From the NCBI GenBank assembly GCA_037074705.1, contig CM073590.1, positions 211,960,746 to 212,024,745 on the forward strand: a DNA stretch of 64,000 nucleotides, written 5' to 3'. The notes under the pieces are model-generated. The model did no database searches and was not told the origin of the DNA. It saw only the letters and a program-made list of their open reading frames with translations. Below, in pieces: positions 21,366 to 32,500 of this stretch; positions within the stretch are counted from its first letter, which is position 1; every line of letters starts with the position of its first letter. A program made the position numbers and the translations under genes. The stretch comes from Zhengitettix transpicula (Eukaryota > Arthropoda > Insecta > Orthoptera > Tetrigidae).

Positions 21366-22122
21366 AATCGTAGGAGTTGTAAGAATGACACACCGCAGTA
21401 TTAGTCTGAATGACACTGCTTTAACATTTCTTTCACTGGCTGTAATTTCGTATGGTTCAACGTCAATTTTTAAAACCGAACGTTCAACATCATGAAAGCC
21501 GATGAGTCTTTGTCAATACAGCTCCATACCTAAAATTTGCAGGTCCTGTCTCCCTCTAATATTTGCCGCTGATTGAGGCCCTTCAGCCAAATGCGAATGC
21601 GAGTCACAGCAACGAACAAAGAGGACTAAAATCCCCATTAAATGACTTTAGTGCCGCATTTCCGAACCACTTCACGTATTGTCCCGCGCTCACACTTTTA
21701 TCCTTTTGTTTCGACCTGGAGACGTTCTAATTGCCATATTCGGCCCACGAACTTTGTAAACCGCATGCGACCCGTGTGCCCAGGATATTGATAAGAGCGT
21801 CCGCTGTTAATTGAGCTTTTGATGTACTCTGGCGCTCTTGTGGAGTACCGTAGCTCGGAGCACGCACAGTTCCCACAATAGCATTGTTACCGAGCCGTCA
21901 TTGTTGGTGAATGTTTGCGCATGTGCCGGTTCACAGGCCATGCAAAATCAGGTTTACTACCTGTTACAAGGGATACAGTTATATGACCCATTTCCGCGTG
22001 TCCCCTCCCTCAAAACAATGGATATTTTTCAAGATTCTGGACCACTGTGCGTAGTTCACGCTCGATCGGGCGGAATGTGACGTAATAATGGCAGCTAAAT
22101 CGAAAAGCCAATACTCGTAACG
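21366..22122. other. No gene recognised
   Basis: There are short overlapping frames on both strands (21838-22182) without recognisable domains. The right side runs into the large palindrome that starts at about 22123. Confidence 0.4.
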
Positions 22123-23060
22123 ACAAAGATATTGTACGTGGTTCCACATGCTGACTGAACTCCGTAGTACCAGTAAGAGCAAATATTTAACTTCCAGGAA
22201 TATCTAGGGAGATGAGCTCGAGATAGGCTTCATTAAATCAATTCATACGTGAATGACTGATACATCATCAAATAATCTGTCAAATATTTCCAAGACTTAC
22301 ATATTTCGCGAAACGTGAAACAAATAATTATAATTATCTGACTTCTATTTAAATTAAATTAAAATAAAATAAGCAGTCTTTTAGGCAGGAAAATTTTTAA
22401 TATTAAAATTATAAACACAACGTTTCGTCCCCATTGGGACCTCGTCAGGTGTGTGGATATTACAAAATTTAAGTTGACAAAAATTTATAACGTTCGTGTC
22501 GACCTGGAGTCATTCTAGATATCAACTTAAATTTATTATATAATTGTAAGATCCATACACCGTGCGAGGTCTCAATCGAGGACGAAAAGTTGTGTTTATA
22601 ATTTGGATGTTACATTTTTTTTCTGATTTATTACATAATTGTAACATCCATACACCTGACGAGGTCCAAAAGGGGACGAATTGTTGTGTTTATAATTTGG
22701 ATATTAAAAGTTTTTGTGACTAAAAGGCAACAAATGTATGTTATGTACACCTGAATCTTCAATTTGATTTCCGTGTTTTTATAATGTCTGTGAAAAAACA
22801 TACATTCTAGCTTATCTCAAATATCACTTGCTTTATACGTTTTATTATATAATTTAAGTAGAAGTCAGATAGTTATAATTCTTTGTTTCCATGTTTCGCG
22901 AAATTTCTTACTGGAACTGGAAATATTTGACAGATTATTTGATCATATATGAGTCATTCACTTATCTCCACATATTCCTGGAAGGTAAATATTTCCTCTT
23001 ACTGGCACTACGGAATTCCGCCAGCATGTGGAGCCACGTATATATTCAAGACAGTCGAAT
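22123..23060. repeat. Large palindrome of about 0.94 kb (family C foldback)
   Basis: Segments 22123-22475 and 22640-23060 are inverted copies in the same nested order. Working inward they share 'catgtggaaccacgta' / 'catgtggagccacgta', 'ctcttactgg', 'atattcctggaag', 'gaaatatttgacagattatt', 'gtttcgcgaaat', 'gaagtcagata', and finally the hairpin motif block with 'cctcgtcagg' and 'cgtttcgtcccc'. An extra copy of the inner right arm sits at 22531-22620, and about 100 unpaired bases lie at 22740-22840. No protein is encoded. A transcript through it could form a long double-stranded RNA. Confidence 0.85.
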
Positions 23061-23250
23061 ACCTTTTCTTTGTTTGGGGCGTAAAAAAACCATACCTACT
23101 TAAATTTTGTTCGTAGCTAACACTCCAAATTATAATAAAATACGTAATCAGGTTAAATTTTGTTTGTGGCCCACACTCCATATATTTTAAAAAACTAACC
23201 AAATTAATTTTTTAATCAACCAATAATGACCTTTTAAAGACACTTTATAT

Positions 23251-23477
23251 TTTATTTATAGCATTACGACGTTTCTATACGTGTTCGTATCTTATCAGGT
23301 ATTATCCAAATTATTACAAAAAACTAGTACTACAAACAATTACAATGTTGATAAATTCACAAAGTTTTTGAAAATCAACATAATTGTTTGAAGTACTAGT
23401 TTGTTGTAATAATTTGGATAATACCTGAAGAAGATACGAACACGTATCGAAACGTAGGAACGCTATAAATAAATAAA
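23251..23477. repeat. Family D foldback element
   Basis: Two arms of about 100 bp (23251-23352 and 23375-23477) are inverted copies with a loop of about 22 bases. Shared blocks include 'tttatttatagc', 'cgtgttcgtatctt', 'caggtattatccaaattatt' and 'actagtact'. Each arm contains the hairpin motif. On the right arm this is CCTGAAGAAGATACG, loop AACA, CGTATCGAAACG, where six bases pair perfectly. The left arm differs by a few bases. Confidence 0.92.
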
Positions 23478-23480
23478 AAG

Positions 23481-23697
23481 TGAATAAGAAAGATAGCCAA
23501 TACAGACAAAAAAGGTAATATAAATACCACACAACGTTTCTGGGATCCTTGATCATTGAGTGTTGTCAACTGGCCAGTGGAGTTGTGTTTCTCTAGGCTC
23601 TTCTTAGCACCCGAATAAAAGGGACAAGGATCCCAGAAACGTTGTGTGGTATTTATATTACCTTTTTTGTCTGCATTGGCTATCTTTCTTATTCATT
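23481..23697. repeat. Family B foldback element adjoining family D
   Basis: Left arm 23481-23551 and right arm 23625-23697 are inverted copies sharing 'gaataagaaagatagccaat', 'acagacaaaaaaggtaatat' and 'aaataccacacaacgtttct'. The arms are nearly identical, so this is a younger copy than the one at 20.9 kb. It starts three bases after the family D foldback ends, so two foldbacks sit back to back. Confidence 0.92.
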
Positions 23698-23712
23698 ATT
23701 TTCAGTCAGACG

Positions 23713-24149
23713 TAAATTTTTCTTTTTTTCATTTTAAAAAATAAAGTGTCTGTAAAAAGGTCATTAACTGATTTATTAACTGAAAATAAAAGTAAAAACA
23801 TTCAAAATAATTTTATTTATGGCGAACATTAACTCTACATTAGGCTTTGGTGTTTCAAATATATTTCTTTTTTTTACTTTCTGGACTTAATGTTTTTATG
23901 ATTTGAAATTTGTCGCCGTATTTCTGCAAAGTGAAACACCAGAGTTACTCATTAATATATTAAAGTTGTGTAATACGTCATTCTATTTGGTGGAGTGGTA
24001 ATAAAGTGTGGTAGTAAAATTTATAGTGCATAAAGGGACAAATATGTTGTCTCAATATCATTCATATCAATGTTTATATTAGACTCATGTATAGCAGTAA
24101 ATTATGAGTTTTGGTTTCACTAACTTTTATTTCTGGGCGGTGGTGCAGC
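23713..24149. other. No gene recognised; AT-rich DNA
   Basis: The left edge ('tgtctgtaaaaaggtcatt') resembles the outer flank of family B copies. Nothing else is supported. Confidence 0.4.
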
Positions 24150-24480
24150 GTCACCCACATTTTGGCTCTTCCACTTTAATAGAATTGGAAGGGATAGAAA
24201 GGGGGGATGCAGAAGCAAATTTGCCAAGAGTTAGTTAGTTTAAGGTTTCGCTTAGACTGTGGGAACGCAGAATTTCGTTCTCCGCGCCTCGACGAGTTTC
24301 GGAGGCAACTGGTCGACTATTCCAATAGAAATGGCGGACAACCCTTACCGTATGCCTGAAGTCTGCGACCCCAGAACATACACCTCTCAAACCTAACCGA
24401 GGTGTCTCAGACTTTGGGAACCTTAGATAAAAAAATCAGAGAGCCTCAACCCCTCAGGGAAGGTGTGTCCTGTGAGAACG
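24150..24480 (-). mobile_element. Family A retroposon, internally deleted copy
   Basis: Blocks run from 'actttaatagaattggaagg' through 'gggggatgcagaag' and then jump to 'gtgggaacgcagaatt', 'ttcggaggcaactggtcgac' and 'ccagaacatacacctctc', ending with 'gggaaccttagataaa' and an extra 5' segment. The centre of the element is missing. The tail side is decayed. Confidence 0.75.
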
Positions 24481-24557
24481 AGGAGCTGTTCGCACAAGCC
24501 ATAAAGTGTAATAACGTTGGGTGAAGGAAGCTTGTGCGAACAGCAAATTATATTTAG

Positions 24558-24664
24558 ATTAACAGGCTACATGACGGTAATCCACATGGTGGCAAATGCC
24601 CTTTAATAGCTAGCAAGAGATTTGAAAGAGGGGATGCGGAAGGCTGGAGGGAAGGTTGCCAAAC
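24558..24664 (-). mobile_element. Family A retroposon, 3' fragment
   Basis: This is a second minus-strand fragment directly after the first. It has 'aacaggctacatgacggta', 'ccacatggtggcaaatgccc', 'ctttaatagc' and 'ggggatgcggaagg', ending abruptly at about 24664. Only the 3' hundred bases are present. Confidence 0.8.
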
Positions 24665-25179
24665 CCAACCTATTTATTTTGACTAACGTGGGCAAAGGAT
24701 GGATGTAGTTGAGTAATCCGAGCCCGCAGATACGTCACAACATAACGCGTCACAGGCAGTTAGAGCATGAGTAGAGCATAAGCGACAGAAAATTACATTT
24801 ATCTTTTTAATAAAACATGTTGAACCCCAGATCTTTTCTCTCATTCAACACAGAAAAATAATTAGTTTTCAACGACATACACAAATTTTGTAGTCCTTTC
24901 GCTCGTAATTCTTTCGTCCTAAATTAATAATTTTCCAGTTTTTGACCCATATTTTCTTGCAGAAGAAGAGTAGAAGACATAAATAAACAACATCCATCTT
25001 GATATCTCCCTTGACTGCCGTGACCGAAATAATGAATGACCTGACTGTCAAAATTTTGTTAAATTTCTACCTGAAGAGATCGCAAAGTTAGTGACGAAAC
25101 GTAGTTTAATTTTCCATAAATAAATATATTTTTTCTGACTTCAAATTGGCTGTTGTTTATTTATAAGTTGTCTCAATAG

Positions 25180-25181
<2 letters not shown>

Positions 25182-25223
<42 letters not shown>
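25182..25223. repeat. (TA)n microsatellite
   Basis: About 21 uninterrupted AT dinucleotides. Such tracts are self-complementary and hypervariable. Confidence 0.98.
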
Positions 25224-25226
<3 letters not shown>

Positions 25227-25784
25227 AAGAGTACAAGACATTGAAGGCATACGTTGTTAAGTACTTAGATCTTCTTCTATTTCCTCCTTATCCAAATTGC
25301 TACTTCACATGCACTAGTGTGTGTGGTAGGTCTACCACAGACTAATCTCTCAGCTAGTAACTATATAAAATGCTTAAAAATGCAGATTCTAATTCTGGTA
25401 TAGAGGTTTCCCCGTAATTGACCCGTCAGGCTCAAGAGTACGAACAAGTCAATACTGTTTTCCGTTCATTTAAAATTAACGTCGCTAATGGCAAATAGAT
25501 GTCAACAATTGATCCAACTATTTCCTTCCTAACTTTGGGCGTTTCTACAAAACTCTGAAGAACTTATGTCTGAACGTGAAATAATACTATCAGAACATTG
25601 ACTTCAGTTTAGTGAGTACCCTCATATTTAATAAAAGAAAACTGCTAGCACGTCAGAAAAACGTGTCTATATTAATTAATCATAACATTCTCTAGCACAA
25701 TGATGAATATTTAATTTCTTCGGCTCATCGACCTGGTCAATTATTTATTAAAACAGAACGTTACAGCGTAATTCATCTCCGCCG

Positions 25785-25836
25785 TCCTCGATTGAGACCT
25801 CGCACGGTGTATGGATCTTACAATTATATAATAAAT
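25785..25836 (-). repeat. 52-bp exact inverted copy of family C arm
   Basis: This segment is, by eye, a base-for-base reverse complement of 22531-22582, inside the large palindrome. It carries the 'accgtgcgagg' and 'tctcaatcgagga' blocks (seen on the complementary strand). Neighbouring bases do not match, so a short piece was copied or converted. Confidence 0.85.
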
Positions 25837-26753
25837 GGTGTTTTAATGGACCCGGTTGATAAACCGAGAATAATTTATTCAATCATAGCACCGGGAAAGT
25901 CTACTTTGTTAGATCATTTTTTAGTATTTAATCTGAATTATAATTTTGTCATTTAAAATATTTATTATTCTGATTTTACGTATTTACGGGACGTTTAGTA
26001 AATATAAAGTTTGAATAATACTTTCTGTGACGAATATATGTCAAAGAATATATAAAGAAAAACTCCTGATAATAAATAATTATACGTTTTTGGAAAACAT
26101 TTAACTTTCTGATCGTTTTGAATATTTGGAGACTGTCTCAAGGTTCACTCTTTGTTAACACGTAGTTGGAATTATTTTAACGACTTGTTTGTGTGCAATA
26201 TTCGTTTACGAAAACCCGGAAAAGTAATATAGCCTATTATTGAAATTTTTAGGGCACATAGATAACAAAGGTTTACCTTCGCAACAGAAGCGAGAAGGGA
26301 TTTTTATAAATGATAATAATCTTGTAATATTAATTAAGACCTATTATTAATCATTTCACAAGCTTATTACAAATTTTTAAGAATTGACTGTTTCAATTTT
26401 TAACATTTCATAGGAAGTTTAAATAAACTATGGCATGGCATAATTTTAAAACTTTGTGTATCCGATGTATTTTCAAATTATTATGTAACATACTTTGATG
26501 AAACTCGTGAGCCTGTATTTTATGCTTTCCAGACTTTTCACAGCGATAAAAAAAACTTATAAATGGATTAACTTCTCATCTTCGGAGTGCATTATATATA
26601 GCTCCGCAATATTAACCAAAAAATAATCACTTATTTTAACCCGTGAAAACAAACGCAACAGTCTTCTACGATGTCGTTCAAGGAAGAAGACTCAATTATT
26701 TTATTCAAAGAAACAAGCCTCTAGGCACCCTCCAAGATTTTTCTACCAAAGAA

Positions 26754-27603
26754 CTAGCGGGTTGTCTGACGTTGTCCGGGTATTAATTTATATAATCCCG
26801 AAAAAGTATTTTATTCTACATTAATCTATTAATCAATGAGTTATTTAATCTACCTATGCAGACAGAATGCAGTCAAAAATATTCCCAGTGCGTTGAAGTC
26901 AAAAATTTTCTTGGTTCCTTAAGAAACTTAAAAAATATACACTACACCCTAATACATTCCAAAATACAGACCTTATTAATTATATCCCCCGTGCCTTAGC
27001 GAGTCAAAATTTCTCGATGAACATTAAAAGCGTCAGAAATACTCCCGTACCATATAGAGCAAAAATACTCGGAAATTCTCCCAATACTCTCGCTAGTCTG
27101 AAAGCGTAAAATTACTCCCGATACCTTTAGCGATATAAAAATACACCACAAAATATCGTCGGAATTGCTCCACGTAACTTTGTTTTCCCCTCCCACCACC
27201 ACTCTTAGCGGTTGAAGTAGAACTTAAACCGCAAATTGAATGTAATATTGAAACTCAGCGATATCCATAACCCCGGATTAGACTCCAATCTCAGTTGTAT
27301 TCGCGTTATTTTCTTGTAACGCCCGTCCACAATCTCCCCTAAGGGTTGAAATTATACACAGGTCACATCGGTAGAAACACTATCAATCTCTTTGAAACAG
27401 AAAAATAAATCGGCCGTTTTAGCATGATGGAATATTTCAACCCCCGGCAACCACTGCTCCTGGTAATGGTAGTCGTGTCTTACCCTCACTGTGTTTGTTT
27501 CCGGCTCGTTACAAAATTTGCTCAAATTTGCTCTACGAATGTAGATTTGTATGCGGAACATGCAAACAAATACACAAAAAAACATTGAATTTTATTTATT
27601 AGA
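26754..27603 (-). mobile_element. Helitron-like non-autonomous element
   Basis: On the minus strand the element starts TCTAATAAATAAA at 27603 and ends with CCCGCTAG at 26754, followed by T. Its left part matches the element at 47702-48546. Both encode, in a short frame, MFRIQIY near the start and a GVE(I/L)F block, and both contain 'gttacaagaaaataacgc'. The length of 850 bp is close to the 845 bp of that copy. No Rep/helicase gene is present. Helitron assignment is inferred from the TC start, the CTAG-T end and copy structure; the terminal hairpin is eroded here. Confidence 0.6.
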
Positions 27604-28711
27604 AAAACAAAAATGTTGATTATTCTACGGGCCCTTTATCTAACATATTGCTTTTCTGTTCTCAAATAAAAAATTATAATAAAATTCCAGCTGAACATCT
27701 CTTACCTCGTTAGAGACTTCTGGGAATGTAGAATCGCATAAATTCAAAATTTTCGTTAGAATCAGAAAATTATTTTATTATTTAACCAAGTACTCGCATT
27801 TTGGAGTTCTTAAATCAACGTCTCTACGAAAATTAACTATATTTACTCCTGGATCTAGGTTCCAAACTTTTTTCTGTGAAGGTTATGTTCACAAAGAACA
27901 TTCATGACCAATGAACTTAATAAATTTAATGTAAGTATATTTAATACCAACACGACTTCATAATTAAATATGTTTTCGTGGCTTCTAGGTAGTAGAACAC
28001 TAAAATTTTAGTCTAGAAAAAAACAGGATTCACCCAAATTAGTGACTCCGAGCTTTATATAAATACTCTTTCCATGGCAACAGATCTTTTCTCCCTCTTT
28101 CAGTCACCCTTGTGTCAGACAGAGTCTAGTTTTGTCGTTTCGCCGGTTTGATGAGATGCCTGTTGTGTGGAAGCGAACGAGCGAGCGACTTGTTGATATG
28201 CGTCTGCCCAAGCGTGGCTCCGATCCTCCCTCGCATCTAGGTCATCAGCTGCACAGCTACAACTCTTTGTGAATCGCAATTAATCACACACACTCAGAGA
28301 TAGCAGTTTTTGTCACGGAAATGGAGCTGAAAACAGTAATGACCGCTTTCTAAATGAGACCTACTGATGCCTTTTTTTTTTCAAACGAAATCAGGGCGCC
28401 ACCACATATTAAACCAAACATTTTAATTAGTAACTGAATATAATCTCACAATGAAGCTTCCTTCCACTAGGAAATAGTTTCCGGAATGAACTCCAAAATA
28501 AGTGTAGAACATGCTTTAGTTTAAAAAAATCTAAATACATATTGAATTTGTAAGTTTTACGGACTTTATCAAAAATGAATATAGACTTTTTAAAACCACA
28601 AAATAATACAATTGTGCATTTCAAAATAATGGCTCCCGAATAATATTTTTCAATACATTACAATACATTGAATGCAGTAGGCACACTGGATCTTTTTTAG
28701 TAGAATACTAA
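27604..28711. other. No gene recognised
   Basis: A stretch at about 28050-28270 has a TATA-like 'tatataaata' followed by GC-richer sequence, but no supported start, splice site or product. The remainder is AT-rich and unassigned. Confidence 0.4.
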
Positions 28712-28713
28712 TA

Positions 28714-29549
28714 CTAGACATGTTCAGAAAGAAAGAGTACTGTGACCATAACGGGTTGTTGTTTTTGAGGGTTGGCAACAATGAGTGGTAGAGTAGGAGC
28801 TCCTAACAGAGCGAGTTTCGCAGGAACACGGTAGTACGTAAACTCGCGTTGTAGTGTCCAGTTGCGTGAAAGATGTCGGTAAAAAATCTCCACGTGTTAT
28901 GATCCTCTTCCGACTATCGAAAGGAATAAAACCTACCGAATGAAAACGGTTTACGGCGAAGATGTTATGAATGGAAGGAGTGTGTTTAAGTGGTGAGGGA
29001 GATTAGTGGAGGCAGAACAAATGTTTATCAGCATCATTTTGGTGGAATTTCTGCCTCTTGGGGAAAACCATCAAAGCTTAATGATGTTATGATACCCTAA
29101 AAAAAACTCAAAACGAGCATTCAAAACAAAAGTTGGGGGAATGCTGACGACAGGAGTGTGCTTGTTGCACGACAACATCCGTCCACACACAGCATTAGCC
29201 TACAAGGCGTTCTTGGGCTCATTTTGTTGGCATGTTTCTAACCCCCCCCCCCCCGAATTCCCCTGACTTGGCGTCTTCAGATTGTCATCTTCTATCCTCC
29301 CTGAAGTCACAACTGGGTGGAATTAATTTTTCAACTGACGAGCAGGTGCAGAAAGAAATTCTGAACTGGGGGAAGGAGTTGGTGGGAGAGTTCTTCGAGG
29401 AGGGCATAAAGAAGCTTGTGTCGCGGATCACCACATGCATTGAGCGGGATGGTGATTATGTGGAAAAGTAGTCAACAAGTGTATCAACAATGCCCTCATA
29501 TTGTTTTTCAAATACGCTTCGAGTACACATACTTTGCGAACATGCCTCG
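28714..29549 (+). mobile_element. Mariner element, internally deleted, with terminal inverted repeats
   Basis: TA dinucleotides flank the element at 28712-28713 and 29550-29551. The ends match as inverted repeats over about 28 bases: left ctagacatgttcagaaag and right, on the minus strand, cgaggcatgttcgcaaag, both continuing to 'gtact'. The 836-bp length compares with about 1.3 kb for a full mariner, so roughly a third is missing. Inside are an N-terminal remnant and a C-terminal transposase piece. The copy is non-autonomous but its ends may still be recognised by a related transposase. Confidence 0.85.
28940..29471 (+). pseudogene. Mariner transposase remnant with internal deletion
   Basis: The N-terminal part keeps a decayed helix-turn-helix stretch (VYGEDVMNGRSVFKW). 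The sequence then passes to KTKVGGMLTTGVCLLHDNIR, which contains the second catalytic aspartate. After a run of 13 C at 29242-29254 the frame changes and continues as NSPDLASSDCHLL with the third aspartate, then STDEQVQKEILNWGKELVG and a C-terminal GDYVEK before the stop at 29469-29471. The region carrying the first aspartate is deleted, so the enzyme is dead. The last 80 codons are otherwise intact. Confidence 0.85.
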
Positions 29550-29551
29550 TA

Positions 29552-32500
29552 TTTTTAACATATATTATTAACGGATTTTAATATTATACCTATGCCTTCA
29601 CTTTAAAGGCAAGAAGTGCACAAATGTTGACGAAGACCAATATTCTATTAATTTTGATAAATACATCACAATTGTTTCGATTTAAATTCTAGTGCGAGAT
29701 GGATATAGTTAGTTTTATCCATCGAAATATCCATGGCCTAACTGTAACTCAAAGAATTTGGAGGTTATGAAGCGACTAGCTTACAGAATTTGAACTATGA
29801 AAAAGTAATAAAATTTTACTTGAGAAGTAGCGAAGTCGGAATTTATTAATTTTCTATATAAAACTGTTTGTAATTATATTTAATATTGAATCCAACCATA
29901 AATACAATCAAATGTTGCCGATTTATAATTCACAAACATTATTTTAAAAAAGCTCAGATAATTTTGGTCGTTGTTTATTGACATCAAATAATTTCTATCC
30001 TCATCGACGCGGTTTATTTTTCTAATAAGAACAGTTTTTTGAATAGTCATTGATGGCTTTTTTAATCGATTTACTATCTGAACTTATTAATTATTTATTT
30101 GCAAAAGATAACAAATGGATGTTTATAACCAAAAATAATTGTTTTTAGAATAGGCTTTTTGAGTCATAAACTCAGCAAATTTGTTACTAATTTTTGTTAG
30201 CTTATTCACTATTAAATAAAGCTGTTCCTAACAGTGATCGCACTGAGAGTATCAGAAGATGGTCGTTACAGCCATACAGATGTGGACTTAATCGATTCGT
30301 CCTAGTTCTAGAAAGTCACCTGACTCAGCTTTTCTATTGAAAGAAATAGATTTGCATGTAGTAGTGTTCCATTATCCGCTTTATGGAAGAAGACTGCTAT
30401 AGTTTACTTTCGCAGAGAATTTTTTTTTATTTTTGCCTCACAGAATCAACGCTCTAGTCTGACCACCATTGAGAATAATAATGGAGTACAAATATTTAGT
30501 ATCACCAGTACTAATATTTTAATAATCGTAGAACTTTTTGTGGGGAACGGTAGTTTAACTTAAATAATTTCGAACCGATTAATTAATTGAGTAGTACGCA
30601 CCACGAATAGGACAAAAGGGACAGATTATAACTGCAAACAACTCTTAAGTCTCATAACTACTGTAAATGAGTCCTTCTATAATTAAAACATTAACCATCC
30701 ATTAAAGTCAGTAACAGACGCAACGAACCTCCAGTTTTGCCATAAAACGTGGGCTGCAATGAAGCAGCTTTCACTTCATTGCCACTGGAAGTGTTCGCAT
30801 TTACGAAATTAATGAGAATTTGCAGTCACACTAAAAGAAATATGGTCTGTTCTTGTAATCATTACCTATGTGACTAAAGAATGATTTTCAAGTCAAATAT
30901 GTACGAAAAAGTTGATTGGAAAATAATACCTATCAGCAACTACGAAATGTAGAGAACGTACAACGAAAGAATTAGTAGCGCAACACGATTGGTTGATAGA
31001 TGAACCAATTAAATTACAGAACAACGTTTGCCAGATTGCCAAGAAATGAAGAGAAAAGAGATTGGATGGAATACTTGCGGTAAGACAGGTAGAAGATTAA
31101 TAGCCGAGGTCTAGTTTTGCAATAATAATATGAAAATGAAAAAAATCAATTTAAAAGGGTTATCGTTCACCTGTGATTACAAATAATATTTCATGGTGCA
31201 TTCAGCTATACTTAAAATTTTATCGTACTTTTATTTCTTTTTTGCGAATATTACCCTATCTTCTCCGAATCGAACTGCTTTCGTCAATCGACTCCCTAAC
31301 ATTGTGCACTCAATGACCCTGTGAATTATGAATTAGAGTATTATGCTTTTCGTGGAACCCGTACGTCCTATCATAGTAACCGAGCCACTGACAAATATTA
31401 TTAAATTAGTTAATATTTATCGTACGAAGTCTCACAATTCCTCGTGCGAATTCGGAATCCAATATGGCTCCTCACATGCTTCTTTGCGAAAAAATGTCCC
31501 TCTGTGTGTGTGTGAATATTATGGTATATTATATTTGGATATCACTCTGTTTCCAAACTATAGAAAAAATACATATAAATGAGGTAATAACATAGGGTTA
31601 TAGATTTTTAATGTATTTAAAAATAATTTGAAATTAAATGAAATTATAATACCATTTGGTTAATTCAAATATAAATCAACGAGGCTCAATTTCTATCTTC
31701 ATTATAATTGGATACTAAATAAAAACAGTGTTATATATAAATAAGGTAATTCGAGATCAAATTAATAAATTGGTATTTTTAAGTACTGAATTTTAGAAAC
31801 TACATTTATAAACGATAAAATCTTCGAGGTTATTTAAGCGACCTTATGTAATTTATAACTTACGTAAACCTTCAAATGCGCTTAATTATGCGTGCGGTGA
31901 CACTTGATGTAGATACAGTCCTGTGATGTTGACCCTTAATTCGCTGCGTATCGCTGGCTGGCTCCTACTTTTCTCTCTGGCAAGATCTATGCAAACTCGT
32001 TTTTTAGTGTGTGCGTCGGTCACTATACAGTCTCAAAACTCAATTGTAATGAAAATTTTAATTTTGGATAAACTATTTTAAAATTCTGGTGATACGAAAT
32101 TAGACGTTACAGATTTTTTGTATATAATTATATAAAATTTATATATAGTATTTAAAACATTCACGGGTTTTCAAACGATATAACCGCAATTCACCTGAGG
32201 ACGATGAAAGAGCACGCCATATAAACGCGGAATATTAATAAATATTTACTCAGTAAGAAACCCAAGAACGTTTTATTCCGAATCACACCGACAAAGTTCT
32301 CGCTCTTTTATATATAATGTTTATTTTAAGTACTCTGCTTACTTAAATTACATTAGTAATTTCTATAAACGTGTTACTAAAATGGTATGTTTGCTTGCTT
32401 TGAAGTCAGTTTTCGGATAGGAATTTGTAAAATAGCTTGGAAAACTGTGATTTGGATTACCACAAAATACAAATTATCGTCGCTTGTACATTACATAGAA

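Larger units (their letters stand above)
24665..26753. other. No gene recognised; includes microsatellite and isolated repeat pieces
   Basis: Apart from the TA microsatellite (25182-25223), the hairpin at 25322-25339 and the 52-bp family C fragment (25785-25836), I see only AT-rich unassigned sequence. Frames here are short and unrecognised. Confidence 0.45.

Noticed and set aside
22396..22445. Functional hammerhead ribozyme in family C
   Set aside because: The CTGACGA and GAAAC cores and a stem II are present, but one extra base lies before stem II and no stem I can be paired. It is kept only as a structural-motif finding.
28055..28270. TATA-box-like promoter and GC-richer transcript start
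   Set aside because: The TATA-like string is common in AT-rich DNA, and no start codon, splice pair or conserved product follows.
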